Numbered from the stretch's first letter, positions 17,159-25,885 are shown. The stretch: 64,000 nucleotides of DNA from Geomicrobium sediminis (GCF_016908595.1 NZ_JAFBEC010000005.1:62001-126000); one strand, 5' to 3'. Made by a program: numbers and translations. Notes: generated from the letters alone by a model not told the origin.

Positions 17159-18411
17159 TATTCTGCCGACTGTAATTCCTTAACCACTTCTTCTCTGTAC
17201 TCTCGGTTTTCTAGAAATTGCTGTACGAATGTAAAGTAATTCCGGTTTAATTTAAACCTCTCCCACGCGTTTAAGTTATCGGTGAACATTGCCCACTGCA
17301 CGGAATCACCGTCGACTGTAGTCAAGAACCTTGGTTCATTTAGCACAAATGCCGTTGAACCACCTTTCCCACCCATCATCGTATATCCTTCTGGTGCGTC
17401 GTACATATCAGATAAAATCGACATGAAATAGTCGGAGGTTTCCTCATCCGCCCACTCCCCAGTTTGCACCTGATTTAGCCATCGACTGTATTCAGCTGTC
17501 GTAGAAGAAGGCAACCAGTCTGACCAAAACCGTTGGTCTCCTAGTCCTGCAGTAAGGCTCATTTCACTTGCATCCAATTGCTTATTCACAATCAATTGAT
17601 GCGTTTCAAATACCTGTTCTTCATAGTCTTCAAATGACAAGTCTTCCAGTTCCCCATCATATTCTTGAATTACGATTAATCCACTGACAAAAGGAATTAG
17701 ATTGTCATGATTTCCCAAGCCCCATTCGGCAATCCGTTCATTCACATGATCTATGCCTAATCGCTCTAGAAGATAATCCGTATTTGCATTTGAACTAAAT
17801 GAAATCATCCCTCGAACAACTTCTTCTAACGAAACGGTGTCTTCGCCTACATCTTCCAACCATACAGGGTGTGCACCACCATCCGTATCAGGAAAGTAGA
17901 ATTTCTCAAGATCTACAATCTCGATTTGTTCATCTGGATCGATGTTCCCCGAAGTCACTTCCTCAGCGAAAACACCTGCAATAGTCATTTTGGCTGTACT
18001 CGCTAAAGGAATATTCATGTCTTCATTTCGACTCACAACAACTTCATTATTCACTGCATAATAAAAAGAAGTAGTAGGATCTGTTTTTATGTAATTCACG
18101 ACAAAGTCTACGTCTTCTCTTAGTACGTAATAAGCTAAACCACCAATGATCATGGCAAGAACACCTAACGTAATGATGCCTGCTTTCGTATACGTGTTCC
18201 GATCCAAGAGGATAGACATGACGACCATGATTCCTATACCTAATAGTAAATTAACATTTAATAATAAGACCGCTAAAAATATAACGATGGCTACAATCGT
18301 TGATCCAAACGCGCTAATATACCCCCACGTGTTCCGATTTTTCTCTTTGCGCAACGGAATTAGACTAAGAATGATGAATACTAAAAATGCGAAGATTGTT
18401 ATCGTTGGCAT
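17158..18411 (-). CDS. membrane-anchored class A beta-lactamase-like serine hydrolase
   Basis: 417 residues. About four N-terminal hydrophobic helices (to roughly residue 100) precede a penicillin-recognising enzyme domain. The three active-site motifs are visible: S-T-A-K near residue 138, S-S-N near 206, and KGGST near 349. The LEEVVRGMISFSSNANTDYL context matches class A beta-lactamase/DD-peptidase-like serine hydrolases. ATG at 18411 has AAGGAAGG upstream. A multi-helix N-terminal domain is unusual for a secreted beta-lactamase and suggests a fixed membrane role, perhaps on peptidoglycan or another amide or ester; resistance activity should not be assumed. No operon partner. Confidence 0.75.
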   Translation of the reverse strand: MPTITIFAFLVFIILSLIPLRKEKNRNTWGYISAFGSTIVAIVIFLAVLLLNVNLLLGIGIMVVMSILLDRNTYTKAGIITLGVLAMIIGGLAYYVLREDVDFVVNYIKTDPTTSFYYAVNNEVVVSRNEDMNIPLASTAKMTIAGVFAEEVTSGNIDPDEQIEIVDLEKFYFPDTDGGAHPVWLEDVGEDTVSLEEVVRGMISFSSNANTDYLLERLGIDHVNERIAEWGLGNHDNLIPFVSGLIVIQEYDGELEDLSFEDYEEQVFETHQLIVNKQLDASEMSLTAGLGDQRFWSDWLPSSTTAEYSRWLNQVQTGEWADEETSDYFMSILSDMYDAPEGYTMMGGKGGSTAFVLNEPRFLTTVDGDSVQWAMFTDNLNAWERFKLNRNYFTFVQQFLENREYREEVVKELQSAE

Positions 18412-18542
18412 GATTGTTTCCTTCCTTATGTTATTTCTAAAAACAGTAATTGAGTATACCATAGATACTGGCTTTGTACATTTTTGCTTAGTATAGCTAG
18501 CTTAGTTCAAATCAGGTTAACCTCAATTAAAACCTCTTCCAG

Positions 18543-18588
18543 CAAAAAATGACGTTGGGCTGCTCAACGCTAAGCAGCCCAACGCCAT
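18543..18588 (-). terminator. terminator of the DAO-family oxidase gene
   Basis: On the reverse strand CGTTGGGCTGCT and AGCAGCCCAACG pair across an 8-base loop and are followed by TCATTTTTTG. Confidence 0.85.
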
Positions 18589-18605
18589 TCGCAATACAAT
18601 CAACG

Positions 18606-19775
18606 TTAATAAATCGCATCTTCAATCACTAATGCATTCTCTTTAAATCGTTCAACTCGTAACGGACTCAAGTCGAGGGTGTCGTACTTCCCTTTCATAA
18701 TCAATTCCGACAAGCCTCTTCCGACTGCTGGAGCTTGTTGCATGCCGTGTCCACTAAACCCAAAGGCAACGTAGTACCCTTTAGCCTCGGGGTGTTCACC
18801 GATAATGGCATTATGATCTTCTGTGTTGTGGTCATACAATCCCGTCCATCCACTCTGAAGCTTCAGCTGTTCAAACGGGCCGACACGGTGTCCGATAATT
18901 GGCCAAATGTTTTCGATGAAATCTTGTCGCTTCCAACTAAAATCCATACTTGGTACATAATCTTCGGCGTATCCACTAATAAAGTGCTCGCCTTCGTGTC
19001 TGAAATAAACGCCTGTTGGATCCATTGTGAGTGGTAGTGGGTTTTGTAGTGGCACCTCAGTGTCAAACTGGAACACACGACGCGGGAGTGAGACGACAGG
19101 TAACGGATACCCCGCTTGTTGACTCAACTGTGACGCCCAAGCACCTGCACTATTGATTACGATCGGTGCATAATACGTATCCCCATTCGTCATTTTTACC
19201 CCATTTTGAAAAACTTCATCGAGCACGAGATCTGCAACTTCATCATATACGTATTCGGCACCGAGACGTTTTGCATTTTTAATGTAGCCTTGCATGACGG
19301 AATATGGATCCAAATAACCACTCTCACTGCAATAAATTCCTCCCGCAATATCCTCCACATTCAGCTCAGGAATTCGGTTTAACAATCCCGCCTTATCAAG
19401 AATTTCAGAGTTCACACCGAGTTGGTGTTGCAACTTGAGATGTTCTTCGAACTTGCTCATCATCTCATCGGTTCCTAAAAATAAATATCCTCGTTGTTTC
19501 AAGTCAATCTCCGGATCAAAGCCATCAAATTTCATCGTTTCGTGAAAATTTTTATAAACATGTAAGCTATATTGACTCAGTTCAATATTTACTTTCGTCG
19601 TAAACAATTGGCGAATGCCACCTGCACTTCGTGACGTCGATGAATATTCATACTTTCGGTCTTTTTCAAATACGATTACTTTTCCCTCGTAGCCCGCGTT
19701 AAGTAAATGATAAGCAATGCTTGATCCGATCACACCGCCACCAACAATTAATAGATCCGCATGTTTCGAATTCAT
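18606..19775 (-). CDS. FAD-dependent DAO-family oxidoreductase (sarcosine/glycine oxidase type)
   Basis: A 389-residue flavoprotein. The N-terminal dinucleotide motif GGGVIGSSIAYHL (about residues 12-24) binds FAD, followed by TSRSAGGIRQLF, a hallmark of the sarcosine oxidase beta/dimethylglycine dehydrogenase-like branch. The C-terminal segment YYVAFGFSGHGMQQAPAVG is the conserved FAD-loop block. It probably oxidises an N-methyl or secondary amine amino acid. No signal peptide. It is divergent from a CdaR-type regulator, which likely controls it; the shared spacer holds an inverted repeat. No electron-transfer partner gene is adjacent, so it may use oxygen directly. Confidence 0.85.
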   Translation of the reverse strand: MNSKHADLLIVGGGVIGSSIAYHLLNAGYEGKVIVFEKDRKYEYSSTSRSAGGIRQLFTTKVNIELSQYSLHVYKNFHETMKFDGFDPEIDLKQRGYLFLGTDEMMSKFEEHLKLQHQLGVNSEILDKAGLLNRIPELNVEDIAGGIYCSESGYLDPYSVMQGYIKNAKRLGAEYVYDEVADLVLDEVFQNGVKMTNGDTYYAPIVINSAGAWASQLSQQAGYPLPVVSLPRRVFQFDTEVPLQNPLPLTMDPTGVYFRHEGEHFISGYAEDYVPSMDFSWKRQDFIENIWPIIGHRVGPFEQLKLQSGWTGLYDHNTEDHNAIIGEHPEAKGYYVAFGFSGHGMQQAPAVGRGLSELIMKGKYDTLDLSPLRVERFKENALVIEDAIY

Positions 19776-19874
19776 CGCCCCGCCTACTTTCTTTCATTTC
19801 TTATAACTGTACAAAACCGATCACGACACTTCTATAGCTACTCTCCACAAAAAACTCAATCGAAACAGCTGGAA

Positions 19875-19918
19875 TATTCGTCACTTTCACGAAGGAACCT
19901 GTCAACATTTGACGAATA
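19875..19918. promoter_or_regulatory. candidate operator for the CdaR-type regulator
   Basis: TATTCGTCA (19875-19883) and TGACGAATA (19910-19918) are perfect 9-bp inverted arms with a 26-base spacer. A second dyad, GTCAA-CAT-TTGAC (19901-19913), overlaps the right arm. The repeat sits in the divergent spacer 28 bases before the likely regulator start. Binding is inferred. Confidence 0.4.
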
Positions 19919-19945
19919 CTATTACTTTAAAGGCAGGTGTTCGGT

Positions 19946-21142
19946 TTGCTAGAGAGAATTGCACAACGAATTGTTGATCAAACGACCGATATTCTCGATT
20001 ATCCGATGAGCATAACCGATGAACACGGAATCATTGTCGGATGCACAGACTCTAAACGGCTCGGCACCATTCACTGTGCATCGATTGATGTGTTAAAGAA
20101 AGACCAAATTGTTCATTTCGATGAAGTGTACGCAAAGTCACTCGTCAATGTATTGCCTGGCGTTGCCGCACCGATTTACTTTAACGAACGAGCAATCGGT
20201 GTTCTCGGTATTGTCGGCAATCCTGAAGACGTGAACAACTATACGAAACTCGTAAAAAGCCATGTAGAAATGCTTTGTTACGAATCGTTTTATCAAGAAA
20301 GCGCGATCCTTGAGGCAAAAAAGCACGACACACTGATCCACCACTTACTCCATACCCCTTCAACAAATGCAGATCGAATTGAACATTATGCAACTATGAT
20401 TGGCTTTGATCTTAGTCGGAGAAGATGTTGCATTCTCATTGAGTTTCAGCCGTCATCTCAAGCAAACCCTGCAATGTGGACGCATGACCACCACGTGATG
20501 CAAGAATACCTGTATGCACACGTTCTTGATGATGACCAGGACTTGCTTACACTGCTAACGCTTGATCGTTGGCTTTTATTAAAAACAACACACCTTGATG
20601 ATGTGTATAAAAACAAATCGTTTCACTATCAGATTCATCGGTTCCAAGAGCATCTGCTCGAGCAATATCATATTACGTGTCAGATTTCGATCGGTCCCCT
20701 TGGACAAAGCATTACTGGCATTCAAGAATCCTTTGAAAGTGCAGAAAGAACCTTGACCGCAGGAAAACATGCAAATGAATTGAATAACATTTATCATTAT
20801 GCAGACTGGGCCATTGCACTTCCTTTACTAATTGAACAATTACATCCTTACTTAGAGAAACGCCTGCACGATAACTTATCGAATCTTTTTGATGACCCGA
20901 AGTTCAACACGCTATCAGCGACATTTCTTTCGTATTGTCATCACAACATGAATTTAAGCAAAACCGCAAGGGCGCTCTATCTTCATCGCAACTCCCTCGT
21001 CTATCGTTTACAGAAAATCAAAGACATCACAGGACTTGATCTCGATCAATTCGAAGATTGCATCTTGCTTTATGTTGCACTGCGAGCAAAAAGTAACCCT
21101 GTGCTTTTTCAAGAAGGCAAAGAAAACGTCAAACAAGAGTAG
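19946..21142 (+). CDS. CdaR/PucR-type transcriptional regulator (sugar-diacid recognition N-terminus)
   Basis: About 398 residues. The N-terminus LERIAQRIVDQTTDI followed by MSITDEHGIIVG is the putative sugar-diacid recognition domain of CdaR-type proteins; a central GGDEF-like region follows, and the C-terminus LSKTARALYLHRNSLVYRLQ (near residue 340) is the PucR-type helix-turn-helix. The open frame extends to GTG at 19937, but TTG at 19946 has AGGTG six bases upstream and matches where relatives begin. Such activators respond to glycerate, gluconate or ureides. Being divergent from the DAO-family oxidase gene, it likely activates that gene. Confidence 0.85.
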   Translation: MLERIAQRIVDQTTDILDYPMSITDEHGIIVGCTDSKRLGTIHCASIDVLKKDQIVHFDEVYAKSLVNVLPGVAAPIYFNERAIGVLGIVGNPEDVNNYTKLVKSHVEMLCYESFYQESAILEAKKHDTLIHHLLHTPSTNADRIEHYATMIGFDLSRRRCCILIEFQPSSQANPAMWTHDHHVMQEYLYAHVLDDDQDLLTLLTLDRWLLLKTTHLDDVYKNKSFHYQIHRFQEHLLEQYHITCQISIGPLGQSITGIQESFESAERTLTAGKHANELNNIYHYADWAIALPLLIEQLHPYLEKRLHDNLSNLFDDPKFNTLSATFLSYCHHNMNLSKTARALYLHRNSLVYRLQKIKDITGLDLDQFEDCILLYVALRAKSNPVLFQEGKENVKQE

Positions 21143-21168
21143 CCCTACTAGTGGCTACTCTTGTTTTG
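21132..21168 (+). terminator. terminator of the CdaR-type gene
   Basis: AACAAGAGTAGCC and GGCTACTCTTGTT pair over 13 bp and are followed by TTGAT. The left arm overlaps the stop codon. Confidence 0.82.
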
Positions 21169-21342
21169 ATATTAATAGGTTTCCTCTGACGAAATGGTTA
21201 CTTCATTAGATTGTTATTTTATACGACAGCCACTAATATACTGAATAAGATCCCATTATATATTTTCGTAATTTTTAAAAATAATATGACTATATTACTT
21301 ATTTTATAGTATTATAGTCTTAACCCGAGGGAATACAATTGC

Positions 21343-21354
21343 GGCGGATCCGCC
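21343..21354. promoter_or_regulatory. 12-bp palindrome upstream of the sigma-70-like gene
   Basis: GGCGGATCCGCC is a perfect GC-rich palindrome in an otherwise very AT-rich 160-base leader, just before the GGAAGGA ribosome binding site of the gene at 21372. It could be an operator or an RNA hairpin that hides the ribosome site. Function is not shown. Confidence 0.35.
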
Positions 21355-21371
21355 ACTGGAAGGAATTTTCA

Positions 21372-21869
21372 GTGACAAAGTCGATCCGTCAACAATTCAA
21401 CTTCGAGGAAATCTATCATCAGTACAACCCATTAATTAAAGCATCTGTTAAACGCACACAGATCCGAGGTTTCCATGAAGATCTAATGCAGGCAGGTTAC
21501 ATGGCGTTGTGGAAAGCATATGAAACACACAATCCAGAGAAAGGACCCTTCCCGGCGTACGCTAAGCTTTGCGTAAGTTATGAACTGTTGACGTACTTCA
21601 AAAGTGAGTACACCTATCAGGGCCATAACATGCCTACCGACTTCCAAGAAACATATGAAGAGCGTGGCCACGCAACAGACAGATACACAGAGGATGATTT
21701 TGGGCATTACCTCTCGCTTCTCAGCGACAAAGAACGCATATGGGCGTATGAACATTGCGTCAACGATTTGCCTCCTCGCATGATTGCAAAGAAATACAGG
21801 GTGTCTGTTTCCGCAGTGAAAGACTGGCGGAAGCGGGCAATTGCACGACTTCAAAACGTACTAAAATGA
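21372..21869 (+). CDS. sigma-70-family-like RNA polymerase sigma factor
   Basis: A 165-residue protein. Region 2 is visible as YNPLIKASVKRTQIRGFHED then LMQAGYMALWKAYE and FPAYAKLCVSYELL; region 4 helix-turn-helix is near the C-terminus (PPRMIAKKYRVSVSAVKDW). It is short, like ECF or ComX/phage-type sigma factors. GTG at 21372 is chosen for its GGAAGGA site at six bases; an in-frame TTG at 21339 lacks one. No anti-sigma gene is obvious next door. It may drive competence-like or stress genes; target promoters are unknown. Confidence 0.75.
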   Translation: MTKSIRQQFNFEEIYHQYNPLIKASVKRTQIRGFHEDLMQAGYMALWKAYETHNPEKGPFPAYAKLCVSYELLTYFKSEYTYQGHNMPTDFQETYEERGHATDRYTEDDFGHYLSLLSDKERIWAYEHCVNDLPPRMIAKKYRVSVSAVKDWRKRAIARLQNVLK

Positions 21870-21870
21870 C

Positions 21871-21905
21871 AAAAGAGTCCCTTTGCATTTCAAAGGGACT
21901 CTTTC
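21871..21905 (+). terminator. terminator of the sigma-like gene
   Basis: AAAGAGTCCCTTTG and CAAAGGGACTCTTT form a perfect 14-bp stem with a 5-base loop right after the stop; the T-tract lies within the right arm end (CTTTCG). Confidence 0.85.
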
Positions 21906-22001
21906 GTATGAAGTGATTTCCTTAGTAAATCTGTCGATCATTTTCACCCATATTTCCACACCTTGTCTCATACGTATAAGTAGGAGAAGGAAGGTGTTTC
22001 G

Positions 22002-23330
22002 GTGAATACGTTTTTTCGTGGCTTACTCGTACTTTCACTCGCTGCATTTGTTGGTGAGTGCTTAGAACTGTTTATCAATGTTGTACTGGCTCGTGAACTT
22101 GGTGATGAGGCATTTGGAATGTATATGGCCATTTTGCCGACGATTCTTTTCGTTGTCGTACTTTCAAATATTGAATTGCCCGTATCGATCTCAAAACTCA
22201 TTGCTGAGAAAGAACCAACGTATCACTGGAGCGTCCTTAAACACGCACTGAAGTTGGCATCGCTTTGGGCTGTTGTCATGATGTTCATCGCATCATGGAT
22301 TTTACCTTTACTCCCTGTCTTTCATACGTACCACGTAGGGATTCAATGGATGCTTCTTCTTCTTATTCCAATCATTACGTTCTCTGCGGTTGTAAAGGGC
22401 TATTTAATCGGTGCCCAGAAGACAACAAAGATTGCAATCGCCAATCTGATGAAACGGTCACTGCAACTCGTTGGTCTCCTAATTGTGTTCCAATTGTTTT
22501 CTTTTGACAGCGACGTTGCGATTTTCATGGCACTACTTGCTTTAAAACTAAGTGAATTACTCGTTTTAGGTTACTTAATGGTCGTGTTCATTTTTAATAT
22601 GAAAAAGATCAAATCCGTGAAGCAGACGACTCTCACTGGAAAAGAAGTGCGACAGAAGTTACTTGCCGTCTCCATTCCTACGACCGGGCTTAGAATCTTT
22701 CATTCCGCTTCATTTGCCATTAAGCCGTTCCTGATTACTTGGGCACTCGGAAATGCAGGCATGATTGAAAGCATCGCCGTTGTTGAGTACGGCAAGTTAG
22801 CAGGGATTGCATTCACCGTCGGCTTCTTTCCAGCGTTTATCGCCCATGCGTTACTGATCGTGCTCATCCCGATCGTTGCTGACGCTTATGAACGAAAAGA
22901 CTTCGCGACATTGCACCACTATTTGAAGCTATCAATGATTGTCACCGTATTTTACGGTGCGCCCGTCGTTCTCATGTTCTATGCATTCGCAGAACCAATT
23001 ACGAACTTGTTCTTTGAAGCATCATCGGCTCACATTTACTTGCAAATACTCGTTCCTTACTTTATCTTCCAATACTTTGCCACACCGCTCCAAGCTTATC
23101 TGATCGGTATTGGCTTAGTGAAAGACGCGTTCATTCACTCCTTATATTCAACGAGCATTTCCTTTGTCTTAATGATCGTCCTCGGGTCCATGCAAAGCTT
23201 GCAAATGGACGGCATTATACTCGGAATGAACATGGGCGCTGTATTGCTCACACTGCTTCACTATGTAACGATCTGTAAAAAACTCGGATTAAACGTCATG
23301 ATGGGACGCCAAGAAGCGCTGTCTTCGTGA
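22002..23330 (+). CDS. MVF/MATE-fold flippase, SpoVB/YkvU-like
   Basis: A 442-residue polytopic protein with about 12-14 helices. The N-terminal block FFRGLLVLSLAAFVGECLE and NVVLARELGDEAFGMYM is typical of the polysaccharide-biosynthesis/SpoVB branch of the MOP exporter superfamily, which flips lipid-linked precursors across the membrane. B. subtilis has several such paralogues (SpoVB, YkvU, YtgP). A GTG start with AGGAAGG upstream is used. It stands alone between two terminators, so no pathway partner is visible; a sporulation or envelope role is inferred from relatives. Confidence 0.8.
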   Translation: MNTFFRGLLVLSLAAFVGECLELFINVVLARELGDEAFGMYMAILPTILFVVVLSNIELPVSISKLIAEKEPTYHWSVLKHALKLASLWAVVMMFIASWILPLLPVFHTYHVGIQWMLLLLIPIITFSAVVKGYLIGAQKTTKIAIANLMKRSLQLVGLLIVFQLFSFDSDVAIFMALLALKLSELLVLGYLMVVFIFNMKKIKSVKQTTLTGKEVRQKLLAVSIPTTGLRIFHSASFAIKPFLITWALGNAGMIESIAVVEYGKLAGIAFTVGFFPAFIAHALLIVLIPIVADAYERKDFATLHHYLKLSMIVTVFYGAPVVLMFYAFAEPITNLFFEASSAHIYLQILVPYFIFQYFATPLQAYLIGIGLVKDAFIHSLYSTSISFVLMIVLGSMQSLQMDGIILGMNMGAVLLTLLHYVTICKKLGLNVMMGRQEALSS

Positions 23331-23351
23331 AGGTGGAATCTAAGGTGAACA

Positions 23352-23402
23352 ACAAATGAAAAACATCGTCCACTGAATCAGGTGGTCGATGTTTTTCATT
23401 TG
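23352..23402. terminator. long bidirectional terminator hairpin
   Basis: ACAAATGAAAAACATCG and CGATGTTTTTCATTTGT form a 17-bp stem; an inner CCAC/GTGG pair extends it past a T-T mismatch. It separates the convergent flippase and membrane-protein genes. Confidence 0.75.
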
Positions 23403-23424
23403 TAACTATGAGTAGAGCTTTGAC

Positions 23425-24138
23425 TTATAAAAAATTAGCAACGCTGAAAAACGTAAGAAGCCCCAGAATAACTCCGGTCGTTGTGACAACCGTTTTCTTA
23501 TCCAGTGGACCCCGGCTAATTCGTATTTCCATTAATGGAATTAAGACCAGCATTGTTGAAAGCAAGATGAGTAAGAGTATCGGAAACCATAAATGATTCT
23601 GATGAATATAGCTCGCAAGATCTGGGCGAGAGTCTAGGATATAAGCTACGGCTAACATTCCTCCAAAACCACCGATATACACGAACCATCTCAGCCGTCG
23701 CCACCGGCGATCCGCAGGCGTACGACTCTGTTTCTCGTTATCGATGGATCGTTTCCCTTCTACTAAAGAATTAGCCTTTAGCAAGAATCTGTCTAACTCG
23801 TTAATCCCCTTTTCCAAAAACTCCTCTTGCATTTGGATTTCATCAAATGAATAGAGCCATTCCCCTTCCGTAAAGAAATCCAAGAACGTCTGATCCGTGT
23901 AATCAAACTTCGCTTTTTGATAGACCGCATCAAATGCATATTTACGTTCTTTATTCGTTCCAATTGCATGTTGAAAACGCTCACGAGGTACGACAAATAA
24001 TCGTGGTTTCTTCTGTGAGAATTCAAACATCTTCTCATAAAATTGATCATCATGAAAGGTAATTGAAATTTTGACTTGGTAAGGTTTTCCCTTCGTCTCA
24101 TCGGTTATTTTACTCGCCGTCAACGTATAAGATTGCAT
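23425..24138 (-). CDS. hypothetical protein with C-terminal pair of membrane helices
   Basis: 237 residues, not recognised. The first ~165 residues are soluble and charged, starting with a strand-rich part (YTLTASKITDETKGKPY, VKISITFHDDQFYEKMF), and the C-terminus has two hydrophobic helices (RWFVYIGGFGGMLAVAYIL and a second one around residues 195-213). The start has GGAGGG four bases upstream. The layout of a cytosolic N-terminal domain plus a hairpin anchor resembles the small YcxB-like proteins, but I do not claim it. It is monocistronic. Confidence 0.65.
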   Translation of the reverse strand: MQSYTLTASKITDETKGKPYQVKISITFHDDQFYEKMFEFSQKKPRLFVVPRERFQHAIGTNKERKYAFDAVYQKAKFDYTDQTFLDFFTEGEWLYSFDEIQMQEEFLEKGINELDRFLLKANSLVEGKRSIDNEKQSRTPADRRWRRLRWFVYIGGFGGMLAVAYILDSRPDLASYIHQNHLWFPILLLILLSTMLVLIPLMEIRISRGPLDKKTVVTTTGVILGLLTFFSVANFL

Positions 24139-24363
24139 CCGTCCCTCCTCATTATTCTGCCCTTTTATTGCTTGTTCTTACTTACGTCTTGGTCTTCCAT
24201 TAATTCCGATCTAAATATTCTATATTTTCCATTATATTAACAAAAGCTTACTTATTTTGCATGAATTTCTGATAAAACATTCCTGTAGAAAACCTCACAA
24301 AAATCCCAACCGATTGCCAATTCCCTGATACAATCACCCAATACAAAAAGGGAGTGTGTCGCT

Positions 24364-25620
24364 ATGTCTAATGTGATGAGAGAAACGGTTACTGCAAAAC
24401 CTGTACAAACCGCAACACTACCATGGTGGAAGTCTTGGGGACCTGGCGCAATTGTCGCTGCATGCATTATCGGTCCAGGAACCGTGACAACCGTATCTGT
24501 TGCTGGGGCAGAGCTTGGCTTTCAAGTCGCTTGGATTCTTGTGCTCGCTTGTCTTGTCGGGTATTTCATTCAACGTCCCGTCATCAATTGGACGGTCGCC
24601 ACTGGGACTAGTGTACTTGAAGGCATACGTGATGAAGTGAGTGTGTTCTGGTCAAAATCAATCTTTTTTGGTTTATGGCTCGGGGCGCTCGCTTTCCAAG
24701 CAGGTAATTTCATCGGCGCTTCCATGGCAATGAACTTACTGTTTCCTTCTGTTCCGATGCTTGCCTGGGTTTCTTTGTTATCGATTATGGCAATGAGTAT
24801 CGCTTGGTTTGGCGTGTACAAAGTGCTTGAAAACATAAACCGAATCGTCATGGTCATGCTTGTACTTACGTTTTGTCTTACTGCTCTGGTCGCACTTCCT
24901 GATGCAGGTAGCACGATCAGTCAAGGATTCACGCTTTCCATTCCACAAGGAAATATATTGATTATTCTAGCCTTAGTGGCAACGATTCTCGTGCCGAACA
25001 CACTTGTTGCACTATCTGGTTTTACGAAGAATAAGTATCGAGATTCGGCGTATTCGAAAGAACAGGTTCGTAAGCTTTCCTTTAACGATTTAAAGATCAA
25101 CTTTACGTTACTCGCACTTATTTCAATTGCGATTTTACTTTCTTCGGCGACAGCGTTTTATGGGTCTGGTCAAACGATCGCAAGTGCAGGCGATATGGCC
25201 GTTCAACTTACGCCAATTCTCGGCTCTTTTGCAACAGTCTTCTTTGCCGTTGGTTTATGGACCGCAGGGTTTTCATCCGGACTATTTAACTTAACGGTGC
25301 AACCGATGTTGTTTGGGCATGCCTTTAAACGTTCTGAAGATCCAGGTTCAAAAGTGAATCGAATCATTCTAATCGTAACAGCGATTATTCCAATTGCACT
25401 CGTTTGGGTGTTCGGTGGTTCACCAATCGAACTTATTATTTCTGCACAAGCCGTCAACGGATTATTGTTGCCTGTACTCACTGTTGTCTTGTTCATCTTA
25501 ACGAACAAAACCGATCGTATGGGACAATTTAAAAACACGACGGCAAGCAATGTCATCAATGTTCTTATTATCGGACTCGTAACCGTCCTTGCGGTTCAAG
25601 TGTTTATTGATTTCTTTTAA
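24364..25620 (+). CDS. Nramp-family-like transporter lacking canonical metal ligands
   Basis: A 418-residue, 11-helix membrane protein of the Nramp (SLC11) superfamily; overall architecture and the GPGAIVAACIIGPGTVTT start of helix 1 align with MntH. The canonical helix-1 metal motif DPGN is GPGT here (about residues 37-40), and helix 6, normally MPH, is VPN (about 210-212). The Asp, Asn and Met that coordinate Mn2+/Fe2+ in known transporters are therefore absent. The gene cannot be assumed to move manganese; it belongs to a divergent subgroup with unknown cargo. It is single, with its own terminator, and I see no riboswitch upstream. Confidence 0.82.
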   Translation: MSNVMRETVTAKPVQTATLPWWKSWGPGAIVAACIIGPGTVTTVSVAGAELGFQVAWILVLACLVGYFIQRPVINWTVATGTSVLEGIRDEVSVFWSKSIFFGLWLGALAFQAGNFIGASMAMNLLFPSVPMLAWVSLLSIMAMSIAWFGVYKVLENINRIVMVMLVLTFCLTALVALPDAGSTISQGFTLSIPQGNILIILALVATILVPNTLVALSGFTKNKYRDSAYSKEQVRKLSFNDLKINFTLLALISIAILLSSATAFYGSGQTIASAGDMAVQLTPILGSFATVFFAVGLWTAGFSSGLFNLTVQPMLFGHAFKRSEDPGSKVNRIILIVTAIIPIALVWVFGGSPIELIISAQAVNGLLLPVLTVVLFILTNKTDRMGQFKNTTASNVINVLIIGLVTVLAVQVFIDFF

Positions 25621-25623
25621 CCC

Positions 25624-25651
25624 AAAACCCTAGCTCATTGGCTAGGGTTTC
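25624..25651 (+). terminator. terminator of the Nramp-like gene
   Basis: AAACCCTAGC and GCTAGGGTTT form a 10-bp stem with a short loop immediately after the stop codon; the T-run is short. Confidence 0.7.
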
Positions 25652-25664
25652 ATACCCCGCATTT

Positions 25665-25680
25665 AAGTAAACGCTTACTT
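25665..25680. promoter_or_regulatory. cre-like palindrome upstream of the ABC operon
   Basis: AAGTAAACGCTTACTT has perfect AAGTAA/TTACTT arms and matches 12 of 14 positions of the Bacillus cre consensus. It lies about 205 bases before the ATPase gene, after the preceding terminator, so it could lie in or near the operon promoter. The 235-base spacer also has a weak hairpin (GGGTA-AAGC-TACCC) and a T-rich run. Binding by CcpA is inferred. Confidence 0.35.
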
Positions 25681-25885
25681 CTCTTCCTCTTTTTTCGTTT
25701 CGTTGATTTCCCTGTTATATTTGCTCTCAGCTGTTTCAGACGATGGGTAAAGCTACCCTTTTCTTCTTGTATTGCGTTAAATGAGTTTCCTACAATCACG
25801 AATTTTTTTTTAGTTATTCTACACAATGATTTTCTTACACGTCTTGATAGACTATGTTCAAATCTAATCGTAATGAGGTGAAAGT

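Noticed and set aside
18412-18462. N-terminal extension of the beta-lactamase-like protein
   Set aside because: The ribosome binding site AAGGAAGG lies inside it and fits ATG at 18411.
24139-24363. Possible manganese riboswitch or MntR box before the Nramp-like gene
   Set aside because: No recognisable yybP-ykoY core or MntR palindrome was seen, in line with the loss of metal ligands in the protein.
25653-25885. Possible TPP riboswitch before the SsuABC/TauABC-like operon
   Set aside because: I looked for the conserved CUGAGA-type core and pyrophosphate helix and did not find them; only a short hairpin and a cre-like palindrome are present.
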